Below the pieces are notes generated by a model. It was not told where the DNA came from and ran no database searches. It saw only the letters and a program-made list of their open reading frames with translations. Below, piece by piece: positions 8,280-15,006 of a DNA stretch of 26,136 nt (position 1 is its first letter; every line of letters starts with the position of its first letter). The stretch is from Clostridia bacterium (GTDB lineage: Bacteria > Bacillota > Clostridia > Oscillospirales > Acutalibacteraceae): positions 1 through 26,136 of the forward strand of contig CAAGJJ010000084.1 of assembly GCA_900770165.1 (NCBI GenBank), written 5' to 3'. Both the position numbers and the translations under genes were made by a program.

Positions 8280-8290
8280 CTATATCTCTC

Positions 8291-8372
8291 TCCTTCTCGC
8301 TTCTGGATATCGTGTCCAAAAGAAAAAAGAGCAGCTATAAGTTTTTTGCTCATAACTGCTCTAACACTGTTT
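8291..8372 (-). repeat. cassette-boundary block, copy D (terminator + dyad)
   Basis: Fourth copy, with the dyad TGGATA-tcg-TGTCCA at 8304-8318 (one mismatch). It closes the unit whose cargo is the frameshifted membrane protein. The region downstream of that cargo's stop again carries the AACAGTGTTAGAGC version of the conserved stretch. Confidence 0.85.
8322..8362 (-). terminator. terminator after the membrane cargo gene
   Basis: On the minus strand AGAGCAGTTAT pairs with ATAGCTGCTCT (11 bp, one G-U) and runs straight into six T residues. It is the strongest terminator of the four blocks. Confidence 0.8.
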
Positions 8373-8406
8373 AACTTTATATCAATTTATTATCCTTCTT
8401 AAAATA

Positions 8407-9147
8407 TTAAATACTATTATATCCGCATTCTATCATCAACTCTTTAATTTGTTGTAGATAATTAACATAATACTCACTCAAATATGCTTCATTACAATTT
8501 GTTCTTATCCACTGCAATTTTTCATATAATGATATATTAGTTTCATACCGTGTCTTATATTTTACATAATATGAATTTTTTACTTTCTGTCTTTTTAGTG
8601 CCTTACCCCATTTTTTTGCTTCCTTATAGCACTCTTTTTCAATGCAATATGATGGTACTTTTAATCTAGCAATATATTTATCCGAAGAATTATAAATATC
8701 ACTCAAATAAGCTATCTGCATATCTAAAGACTGATACACATACCGAATATCTTTTATCCTTTTAGTATTTCTTTCACTTTGCTTGAATTGAAAAATTGTA
8801 TCAAATATTACAATTGTCATCATACTTTCTTTCAGTGTGTCCAAAAAATATTCTTTAACAATATTCATATCAATATATGTAAAGGTTTCTTTATTAATTT
8901 TAGCAACAAAAGCAAATATGTTTGATACGATATAATCCGTCAACCCATTTGAAAAAATGGATGTCATTGCAATCAGATATACTATTGCTGATGCAACATA
9001 AAAGCCCTTTCTATACTTAAATTTCGTTAAAGACACAATACAAATCACAACAAACGAAAGATACATCGCCATTTGCAATATATTATCATCCAACTTTGCC
9101 ATATTGTGTATATATTCTGAAAGACATTCAAGAGAGCTCCCTTTATT
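8407..9147 (-). CDS. membrane cargo protein, 3' part (after a -1 shift)
   Basis: C-terminal part of a membrane protein whose first part is at 9147-9515. An ATG at 9102 opens a 231-aa frame, but the same frame extends upstream with sensible residues (KNKGSSLECLSEYIHN) exactly to the point where the first frame loses coherence. Two or three membrane segments (about 9075-8930: MAMYLSFVVICIVSLTKF, GFYVASAIVYLIAMTSIF) are followed by a cytoplasmic helical tail rich in Lys and Tyr (KKWGKALKRQKVKNSYYVKY). No family recognised. The terminator of block D follows, so this is the cargo of the outermost array unit, whose leader gene is missing. Confidence 0.55.
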   Translation of the reverse strand, partial: NKGSSLECLSEYIHNMAKLDDNILQMAMYLSFVVICIVSLTKFKYRKGFYVASAIVYLIAMTSIFSNGLTDYIVSNIFAFVAKINKETFTYIDMNIVKEYFLDTLKESMMTIVIFDTIFQFKQSERNTKRIKDIRYVYQSLDMQIAYLSDIYNSSDKYIARLKVPSYCIEKECYKEAKKWGKALKRQKVKNSYYVKYKTRYETNISLYEKLQWIRTNCNEAYLSEYYVNYLQQIKELMIECGYNSI

Positions 9148-9515
9148 TTTAAATAATCAATATAAATATTATTCTCTTTTGCAACCGCTAATACTTCCTC
9201 AATATGTTCATCTAAAAACAATCGAAGTTCATAATTATTTGAAGAAATAATACAACTATTAACGACTTCCTGAAATCCATCAATTTTTTCATTAAAGTCA
9301 GAAAGAATTCCTGTTTCTTCAGCCTCTGCTGAAAAATAAATATCATCTGCATACATATTATCACTTGCATGTCTACAAAAAATTGTTGGATCAACTCTTT
9401 TTATCAAAAAGAAAGTTCCAAAATAGAATAACCTCAATCCAAATGTTAGTATAATTAAAATAAATAAACTCCAAATCCCAAATTTGCGAAGTTTAGTATC
9501 AATCATCTTCACCAT
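9147..9515 (-). CDS. membrane cargo protein, 5' part (frame continues by -1 shift)
   Basis: N-terminal part of a membrane protein. One membrane helix is present at about residues 12-37 (FGIWSLFILIILTFGLRLFY), followed by an extracytoplasmic or cytoplasmic segment rich in acidic residues. The zero frame runs on to 9045, but after residue 123 (YLK) its composition turns implausible (WQSWMIIYCKWRCIF). The other half is in the -1 frame. The switch falls on T-TTA-AAA (9153-9147), a permitted slippery heptamer, within a run of five A. Joined, the protein would be about 369 aa with helices at both ends. Start could be ATG 9515 or ATG 9506, with AAAAGG upstream. Either a programmed -1 frameshift or a plain indel in a decaying gene; the sequence alone does not decide. 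Confidence 0.55.
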
Positions 9516-9546
9516 CCCTTTTGCATAATAAAAATGCCCTTATTTT

Positions 9547-9678
9547 TTACTCATGCCATTTTATAAACTGATCAAAATATACAGCATTAACATCACTTTC
9601 TCCAGTTGCAGTTATAAATGTAAGATATTCTGCTACTGAAGAACGAATGATACTGACTTCATGCTTATTGTCTTTCAT
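9547..9678 (-). pseudogene. RhuM-family N-terminal fragment
   Basis: A 43-codon frame starting MKDNKHEVSIIRSSVAEYL. It matches the characteristic beginning of RhuM-type proteins (the '..VxIIRSSxAEFLTFxxATG' opening), which are about 330 aa and occur on prophages and mobile elements. Similarity ends at about residue 32; the last ten residues (FDQFIKWHE) and the stop look like junction debris. It sits where the leader gene of the outermost cassette would be expected, so the array has probably been cut off here. Confidence 0.65.
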
Positions 9679-9701
9679 CTTAATACCTCAATTTTTAATT
9701 G

Positions 9702-10158
9702 CTACACTGCCTTATTATGAATATTCATATATCTGACTCTCACATCCGGTATGCATCTTTCATCCAGCCACTTTAACACGAAGGTCAGCTTATATGGATC
9801 AACTATGCCATCTTCTGCCTGCTCTCCTACAATAACTTCCTCGACCAGACTTTCAAATACTACCCTGTCAAATTCATCAAGAACATCTGCATCCTTTAAC
9901 TTGGTTCTGATAGTTTTCATCTTATCTGCAATATTTTTCTGTGATAATGCACAGTCAGCGAATATTGCTTTCTCTTCCTCGCATTTATCCAGCTTTCTGC
10001 TAATCTCATTGTATTTTTCGTCATAAGCTTCTTTAGTAAGTTTATCATCGAGATACATATCGGTCAATTTCTTTTCTTCTCAAGACTGGCTATATCCTTC
10101 TCAATACGCTTTAACTTTTCTGCGCTGTCATCTTTGGAAAGTGTTTCTTCTATCGAAT
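9702..10158 (-). pseudogene. large serine recombinase, C-terminal fragment
   Basis: The 121-aa frame 9702-10067 has the long coiled-coil and terminal domain of Tn4451/TnpX-type large serine recombinases (KLTKEAYDEKYNEISRKLDK, then DEFDRVVFESLVEEVIVGEQ). Upstream, the continuation of the coiled coil (ETLSKDDSAEKLKRIEKDIA, then SLEKKR) lies in another frame, so at least one frameshift is present near 10072. No catalytic domain is attached; its probable N-terminal half is at 10420-10713, separated by a KilA-N fragment. Confidence 0.75.
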
Positions 10159-10448
10159 AGCAATATCACTATGTGCATAAGTTCTTCCACCATACCTGCC
10201 AGCTTTCGACACTATTCCAATAGCATTTGTCTGTTCAATCTATTTGGTTCCGCCTCACCTCTAACCGCCTCGAATTGCACACGGTTAAAATCCGGATTGT
10301 GAAGTTCTTCCCAGACCGCCAAAAAATCAACTATATTCCTGTTTCGCATCCAGTTCTGAATGACAAATCTGGGATCATTATCATTTCTGTATTTTGCGAT
10401 ATCTGTCAACAAAATATATTCATTTTCCTTCTCTAGCTTTTTGCTCAC
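10155..10448 (-). pseudogene. KilA-N domain fragment lodged in the recombinase gene
   Basis: The frame 10212-10448 reads NEYILLTDIAKYRNDNDPRF and then WMRNRNIVDFLAVWEELHNP, FNRVQFEAVRGEA. This is the first 70 or so residues of a KilA-N DNA-binding domain, found in phage and mobile-element regulators. It then runs into LNRQMLLE and stops. Further down, in a different frame, AGRYGGRTYAHSDIA (about 10190-10160) continues the same domain, so an internal deletion or frameshift has occurred. Its start overlaps the end of the recombinase fragment in another frame, across a stretch (GAAGGAAAATGAA) that could have served as microhomology. Confidence 0.75.
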
Positions 10449-10713
10449 GTCCGTCCATTGTATGTATTCTTATGTTCTCACGTTCCTTCTCTGCTACAGC
10501 AGCAATAATAGATATAAGCAGTTTACCGGCTTCTTTTGAGCTGTCAATTCCATCTTCTACACAGATAAGATTCACACCATAATCCTGCATAAGCTGTAAA
10601 GAGCTGAGCACATCCGCTGCATTTCTGCCAAATCGTGATAATTTAAATACAAGGACGAAATCAACTCCGTCCTTGCCATCTTCAATATCATTCAACATCC
10701 GCATAAATTTCAC
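10420..10713 (-). pseudogene. large serine recombinase, N-terminal (catalytic-domain) fragment
   Basis: The sequence DGVDFVLVFKLSRFGRNAAD, then LQLMQDYGVNLICVEDGIDS and AVAEKERENIRIHTMDGREQ, is the resolvase-type catalytic domain of a large serine recombinase, including the conserved Arg region LSRFGRN. The first 50-60 residues, which would hold the catalytic Ser, are missing, and the gene stops at KAREGK just where WNGG would normally follow. It is therefore catalytically dead. Its 5' end abuts the stop codon of the ORF6N gene by 4 bp. Confidence 0.8.
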
Positions 10714-10717
10714 ACGC

Positions 10718-11767
10718 CTATTTGGGTAATACTAATGGAGAATTTTTCAATAATCCTGCAATAACAGAGTTGTATTTGGCTGTTCCGTAATCCTCAACGA
10801 TACTTGTTATTCTAGCCCCAGCATCCTTGGAAGAAGCACCACACAGAAAGACTCTCTCATCCGCTGTTCCATAATCCAACACGATAAAACGATCATGGAA
10901 TATGCCACCTGTCTTCTTCATTGACAGTTTTACAGTTGGATACTCCTTACGGAAATCCATATATTCTATGTTGTGAAGTTTATTATTCCCAACATTATCG
11001 CTAAATAAAATAATATTTACCCCTATCGGAGAATTCTTAAGATGCACCAGTGTTCTTAATCCAATATAATTGTCAACCAAATATATTGATGCCTTTGCCT
11101 GCCTGTAAATAGACTCGTAAACCTCATCCGCACTACTAAATTTTGCATTAAACATGAGCCATTTTTCATCATCATCTGAAATAAAACTATTCATCATATC
11201 CGAAAGTTCAGATTTCGTCACTACATCCTTCAAGCCTTCTGCAACATCAGAAATCTGTTTTTCAAGAGATATCATATCAGAATTGATTTTGCTGATTTCA
11301 ATTCTGTTGTTAGCAGTCTCCATGCTTAACTGAAGTAATTCTCTCTGACCGATTAAATCACGATTTTCTAATATGTAATCTTTCATTTTCTTAAAGGTTC
11401 TTATTAATGCCTTACTCTGCTTAACAGCCAATGGTCCTTTTAAAACAGTCATCAGCATATATAGTCCTTGCTCTGTAAATACATGAGGATTATAGCGGCT
11501 TTTTGAACTTATATTTGCGGTACAATTTTTGTACCGCAAATCTTCTAATTCCTCATCCGTCAGTTCAAACATAAAATCTTCATCAAATTTCTCAATATTA
11601 TTTTTTACCTGTCTATTAAATCCCTTTGTATCATAGCCATATATCTCTGCTAAATCAGCATCCAACAATACCCGTTTACATCTAATTTCATAGAGTTTTT
11701 CTTTTAAGTATTCTTCGGTTACTTCTATTACTGTAACATCAATTTCCTTCTTTTTATCTTCTGCCAT
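10718..11767 (-). CDS. ORF6N-domain protein with PLD-like C-terminal domain
   Basis: A 349-aa intact protein. Residues about 17-115 form an ORF6N DNA-binding domain (YEIRCKRVLLDADLAEIYGY, then RYNPHVFTEQGLYMLMTVLK), a module of phage antirepressors and regulators. A helical linker follows (about 120-195). The C-terminus from about 220 resembles phospholipase-D-like nuclease folds: KASIYLVDNYIG, then FHDRFIVLDYG with His 291 in an H-x-R-x4-D arrangement (the family's usual Lys replaced by Arg), then CGASSKDAG. GGAGG precedes the ATG. ORF6N fused to this domain is a known mobile-element layout; the biochemical activity is not established as far as I know. It is the only whole gene in the surrounding graveyard besides the small HTH gene. 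Confidence 0.8.
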   Translation of the reverse strand: MAEDKKKEIDVTVIEVTEEYLKEKLYEIRCKRVLLDADLAEIYGYDTKGFNRQVKNNIEKFDEDFMFELTDEELEDLRYKNCTANISSKSRYNPHVFTEQGLYMLMTVLKGPLAVKQSKALIRTFKKMKDYILENRDLIGQRELLQLSMETANNRIEISKINSDMISLEKQISDVAEGLKDVVTKSELSDMMNSFISDDDEKWLMFNAKFSSADEVYESIYRQAKASIYLVDNYIGLRTLVHLKNSPIGVNIILFSDNVGNNKLHNIEYMDFRKEYPTVKLSMKKTGGIFHDRFIVLDYGTADERVFLCGASSKDAGARITSIVEDYGTAKYNSVIAGLLKNSPLVLPK

Positions 11768-11810
11768 AAAACTCCTCCGTTCATTTTTTGTCCAAAAGCA
11801 TCACATCTGG

Positions 11811-11836
11811 CCATTTTGCTGATGCCAGCAAAATGG
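11811..11836. terminator. perfect 10-bp hairpin after the HTH gene
   Basis: CCATTTTGCT-GATGCC-AGCAAAATGG lies directly after the TAG of the small HTH gene. It has no T-tract on the minus strand, so it may be a weak terminator or an RNA-stability hairpin. Beyond it (11790-11798) comes GTCCAAAAG, the half-dyad and flank of the cassette blocks, without the second arm. Confidence 0.45.
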
Positions 11837-11837
11837 T

Positions 11838-12116
11838 CTAGAGTTCTGTTTTGGTGATTTTGTCATAATACGCTTTATACCTGTAAATCGTTCTCTCACT
11901 GACATTATTACGCTTTGCAATTTCTATCATAGTCATTCCGCTTTCATAACCGGCAACAAAATCGTTGTAAATTGCCATCCACTTAGCATTGTGCTTCTGC
12001 CTTCCGCTTAATTTACGATTTTTATAATATTCCAATTCTTCACGTAACTCAGTGTTTTCATTTTCTAATTCTTCAATTCTTTTTAATGCTTCCTCAAGTA
12101 TTATAACCTTCTCCAC
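11838..12116 (-). CDS. small coiled-coil + helix-turn-helix protein
   Basis: A 92-aa protein: an N-terminal leucine-zipper-like coiled coil (ILEEALKRIEELENENTELR, about 6-30) followed by a resolvase-type helix-turn-helix (GMTMIEIAKRNNVSERTIYR, about 60-80). Such proteins accompany clostridial mobile elements and probably bind DNA as dimers. The start is GTG at 12116, with GGAGG nine bases upstream; the ATG between them is in a different frame. It is 71 bp upstream of the ORF6N gene and could regulate it. Confidence 0.65.
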   Translation of the reverse strand: MEKVIILEEALKRIEELENENTELREELEYYKNRKLSGRQKHNAKWMAIYNDFVAGYESGMTMIEIAKRNNVSERTIYRYKAYYDKITKTEL

Positions 12117-12480
12117 TTCATTACTCCTCCGTTTATGTCATTTTCGTTTTGTCTATATTATATATTGCTGCTTAGTATTAGTCAATTTGATTTTGTCATG
12201 TAGAAACATTTTTCATATTCATCATGCAAATAAAATACCACTGATATCTTTTGCAAGCTATGTCTTTCCATAGACTCTCTGCCTGAATATTCCTAATTGA
12301 TTAGATAAGATAGATATTATTCATATAAGTCTTAATATTTTCAGTTTCATTACCTTGCCCTTTGAACACTCCAAGACAATCAAAAAAGACATCCTTTGCC
12401 CCGTAATAATTACGGTTCAGGAATGCCCTTTTTTCGCTACTTAGCAGTAAGATAGACTCACGATGCTACTTATCCACAAT
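12117..12480. other. intergenic region without a gene
   Basis: AT-rich and with no convincing coding frame on either strand. It holds the upstream region of the HTH gene (a TATATTAT stretch on the + strand around 12157) and the bidirectional hairpin at 12382-12434. Confidence 0.5.
12382..12434. terminator. bidirectional terminator-like hairpin
   Basis: The perfect palindrome CCGTAAT-A-ATTACGG (12401-12415) sits inside an imperfect outer stem (GACATCCT against AGGAATGCC), with six A residues at the left edge and six T at the right edge. Either strand would give a hairpin followed by a U-tract. It separates the graveyard's HTH gene from the methyltransferase remnant. Confidence 0.6.
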
Positions 12481-12850
12481 CTATACAACTCCAAAATGCT
12501 TAAATGCCTGCATAATCGCTTCTTCCTTCTCTGGTGTACATTGTGGCTGTCTCACATTCTCTGACTTAGGCAGATTAAAATTCTCTCCCACGTCCAGTCC
12601 GCATTTCTTCTTAATTTGTGCAATATACAACGAAGAAGCCTTAAGTCCTGTCTGTTCGAGTACGCAAGCCTTTATCTGCTCATAAGTTGCTTTTCCCTTG
12701 AACTCTGATAAATCCATATCCTCCAACTAGAAGTCAACCTTCACTTTTCTACTGTCGACCAGTCTCCGTTCCACTTCTGTCCGCGCTGAGCAAAGGTCCA
12801 CCGAACCTTTAGCGCCCTTGGAAAGTAAGACAACATTTTCAACATGGCTC
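12481..12850 (-). pseudogene. RlmD/RumA-like methyltransferase, broken C-terminal remnant
   Basis: The frame reads SSHVENVVLLSKG, an 18-residue unexpected insert, VDSRKVKVDF, a TAG at 12727-12729, and then LEDMDLSEFKGKATYEQIKA to the natural-looking end PPEKE-like CTPEKEEAIMQAFKHFGVV. HVExVVLLS is the closing signature of the 23S rRNA uracil-C5-methyltransferase (RlmD/RumA) catalytic domain. The ATYxxIKxxVLExxGLKxSxLYIAQIK extension is one I recall from Lachnospiraceae versions. The catalytic Cys region and everything before it are absent. 3' ends of rumA are known insertion targets of some ICEs, so this may mark an old element end, but similar fragments are also scattered as debris. Confidence 0.65.
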
Positions 12851-12973
12851 GAGAAAATGGCATGGATAACAACATTTTCTCTTTATGCCCCTTGTCGGTA
12901 AGCAGGAACATATCGACCATTGTTTTGTCTTTTATATGCAACCGGAAACATATCCATATACCGGTCAAACACA

Positions 12974-13597
12974 TTAATCCAACTGACACTTCTTTATGTT
13001 TTCAGTTTTTTCCCCTGGCACGCTTCCATATATTATAGTAATGTCCATATCCTTTGTTGCTAGATATATTGCGGGATATAACTGTCTTGTCTTTGATAAG
13101 TTCTTATCTCTCCTGTGATATTTATCTTTTGGCAACGAAGGATTCTTTGCATGAACAACTTCCCAATTTGTAATCCCGATTGGAAATATTCCATCACTAT
13201 CTGTATCTATTTTATCATATTTTAAAATTACTTTTCTTGCACTATCTTCCAAAATATATTCTGGTGGAATTTTATTATTTAATTGGTTCACAAAATCCTT
13301 TATGCTAAATTGTCCTTTTTCTCTTCCAATACCGAAATAATCTACAAATTCTTTATATTTTTTATTGCCTTCTATTGTAAAACGATAGCCTTTCTTTATT
13401 GGAATAGATAACGTATCACCATATCCTCTTTTAATAAAAATCAATTTCCAAATCTCTGAATCTCTTGTGTCAAAAATCACATCAGAGACCACCTCATTAT
13501 ATTTGTATTTAAATGTACCAATCTGTACATTGATTTTCAACATGGATGAATAAAATGTTTTTAGTGCTTCTATTCTACCACTATACGAAAATTCCAT
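12974..13597 (-). CDS. uncharacterised protein, possibly DUF6037-like
   Basis: A 207-aa soluble protein beginning with a helix (RIEALKTFYSSMLKINVQIG), then strand-rich FKYKYNEVVSDVIFDTRDSE and KLIFIKRGYGDTLSIPIKKG. The pattern 'short helix, K(Y)KYNxVxxDVIFD, LxFIKxGxxxxL' recalls the DUF6037 family of Firmicutes proteins; this is from memory and unverified. The C-terminal half includes a lysine-rich loop (KNPSLPKDKYHRRDKNLSKT) and DITIIYGSVPGEK. GGAGGAATCGT precedes the ATG. It stands alone, oriented away from the + strand pair at 13878, and its function is unknown. Confidence 0.6.
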   Translation of the reverse strand: MEFSYSGRIEALKTFYSSMLKINVQIGTFKYKYNEVVSDVIFDTRDSEIWKLIFIKRGYGDTLSIPIKKGYRFTIEGNKKYKEFVDYFGIGREKGQFSIKDFVNQLNNKIPPEYILEDSARKVILKYDKIDTDSDGIFPIGITNWEVVHAKNPSLPKDKYHRRDKNLSKTRQLYPAIYLATKDMDITIIYGSVPGEKTENIKKCQLD

Positions 13598-13708
13598 ACG
13601 ATTCCTCCTCGGATTTAACTAATCCCACTTCTATTTTGGCCGTCCTTTACCAATTGTTGTTTCCATATACCCACTCACTTATAATATCACAATAATTTCA
13701 AAATTTCA

Positions 13709-13744
13709 CTCAAAAAAAGATAGCATAAACAGCTATCATTTGAG
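13709..13744. terminator. hairpin upstream of the plus-strand gene pair
   Basis: GATAGC-ATAAACA-GCTATC, with outer arms CTCAAA and TTTGAG. On the minus strand the inner stem is followed by seven T residues, so it would stop antisense transcripts coming from the + strand pair. It could alternatively be an operator. Confidence 0.5.
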
Positions 13745-13877
13745 ACGCACTTTTGCAATTATCATTTTTATTAACAAATACTTCTGTCCATTTTTCACTC
13801 TATTCTGTCCAATCATTCTCCGACACAGCCTATATAATAAACTCAAATTAATAACTATCAGAAAGGAAGACCTTTGT

Positions 13878-14255
13878 ATGAATCAATCAAAAAATCAGCA
13901 ATTCGCCATTGAAAAAACTTTTGAATTAGTAACTCTTATCAAAACACACATTACTTCTATTGATGTTGATGATGAAGAAACATTTTATCAACTAAAGCAG
14001 CAGCTTGATATCTTATCCTGCGCAGTTCTAGATTCAATAGTTGACCAAGTTAACACTTTCGTTGACAAACATTTGCAACCACTTGCTTTAGCGCCTACCA
14101 CTATTTTAGGAGAAAAGCCTACATTAGAAACCTTCTTCAATTATGTCTCATCCCCAGAAGATGAATTTCAGGAAATTGTAAAAAACCCCATAAAAACATT
14201 TATACTCGGAAGGGAATCATATGAAACACAGACCTACAACAAAACGGCTCTATAG
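13878..14255 (+). CDS. small acidic protein, first gene of a plus-strand pair
   Basis: A 125-aa, mostly helical, acidic protein (SIDVDDEETFYQLKQQLDIL). I do not recognise it. The ATG at 13878 follows AGAAAGGAAGACC with good spacing; the frame is open further upstream to 13740, but there it encodes a Phe/Ile-rich stretch without a ribosome site and is unlikely to be translated. A TATAAT at 13833-13838 could be a -10 box, though no clear -35 lies before it. The end overlaps the next gene by 35 bp, so the two are co-expressed. Size, acidity and overlap fit an antitoxin or chaperone for the downstream protein, an inference. Confidence 0.65.
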   Translation: MNQSKNQQFAIEKTFELVTLIKTHITSIDVDDEETFYQLKQQLDILSCAVLDSIVDQVNTFVDKHLQPLALAPTTILGEKPTLETFFNYVSSPEDEFQEIVKNPIKTFILGRESYETQTYNKTAL

Positions 14256-14940
14256 AGCCTTAAGAAAGGACGAAACCATTCTAACAAGCAATTTAGTAGA
14301 AAACCACAAACTGAAAGATATCAATTTGCTGAATGAAATTTATAGCCACATTATGCCAACCTATAAACTTAGAGAATCTAACTCATTTAGAACGGTTTTC
14401 TCTTTCACAGAGGATATTGATATTGCAAAGAAATTATTGAAAAAGTATCCTGAAATATATGCCTGCATTGGTTATGTTGATATAGAAATAACGAATTCTT
14501 TTACCACTAATCGAAATGATGTACTTTTCATTATCCCTGCCTTTAGGGTCAGTGATTGGGTTGAACTTATGGCATATACCTATAAAACCAATAAGAAAAT
14601 CTCAAATCTTAATTATAAATGTTATGATATAGAATTTATAAATGCAATCATATGTAGTCGCTGGAGTGCACGGAGTTTAGCAAATGCCAATAAGGAATAC
14701 ATCCTTATATGTGACCAGTTATCTCCTACTATCATAACCGATATTGAAAATTACAACGGTATTTCCCAATCCGAAACATCCATTAAAGATTTTCTTATCA
14801 ATGATTACCATAATAATATAGCAACTATTAAGCATCTAAAAAAACAATTAATTCCACTTGAAATTTCTCAACGCCGCAAGTTGCTATTAGATAATGAATT
14901 AACAAATCTGCTGACTTATTATACAAGCAAGATTGCATAA
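14221..14940 (+). CDS. uncharacterised protein with RLYRALRKDE start, possible ADP-ribosyltransferase-like fold
   Basis: A 239-aa protein starting at an ATG with GGAAGGG six bases upstream, inside the previous gene. The opening RLYRALRKDE, a later VFSFTEDIDIAKKL segment and a strand GYVDIEIT follow the order Arg ... Ser-x-Ser ... hydrophobic strand seen in ADP-ribosyltransferase folds. The expected catalytic Glu is not obvious (NRNDVLFIIP stands where E-x-x-x might be). The assignment is speculative. The C-terminal third is helical (HLKKQLIPLEISQRRKLLLD). It ends at a strong + strand terminator, so genes and terminator form a compact two-gene module opposite in direction to everything around it. 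Confidence 0.55.
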   Translation: MKHRPTTKRLYRALRKDETILTSNLVENHKLKDINLLNEIYSHIMPTYKLRESNSFRTVFSFTEDIDIAKKLLKKYPEIYACIGYVDIEITNSFTTNRNDVLFIIPAFRVSDWVELMAYTYKTNKKISNLNYKCYDIEFINAIICSRWSARSLANANKEYILICDQLSPTIITDIENYNGISQSETSIKDFLINDYHNNIATIKHLKKQLIPLEISQRRKLLLDNELTNLLTYYTSKIA

Positions 14941-14965
14941 CATAAAAATGAATATTAAGCCTGAA

Positions 14966-15006
14966 AGGTGAATCATGTTGTATCACTACTGATTCACCTC
15001 TTTTTT
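14966..15006 (+). terminator. rho-independent terminator of the plus-strand pair
   Basis: AGGTGAATCA and TGATTCACCT form a perfect 10-bp stem (14966-14999) followed by C and six T residues. It lies 25 bp past the stop codon and directly meets the end of the minus-strand phosphatase gene. Confidence 0.85.

Noticed and set aside
1366..8372. The four repeated blocks as integron attC sites or a CRISPR array
   Set aside because: Spacing is kilobases and contains genes, so not CRISPR. No GTTRRRY core or integron integrase is seen, and the leader gene is repeated as well, which integron cassettes do not show. A recombination-site role remains open but is not attC.
9212..9394. Minus-strand 60-codon frame within the membrane cargo gene
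   Set aside because: Composition (MIQQFFVDMQVIICMQ) is implausible and it lies wholly inside the better frame at 9147-9515.
12741..12989. Minus-strand frame reading MSVGLMCLTGIW...
   Set aside because: It overlaps the RlmD-like remnant in a different frame, and the remnant frame carries the recognisable HVENVVLLS motif; this frame is a shadow.
13740..13877. Longer start for the first plus-strand gene
   Set aside because: The extension is hydrophobic, covers the putative -10 region and has no ribosome site; ATG 13878 with AGAAAGGAAG is much better.
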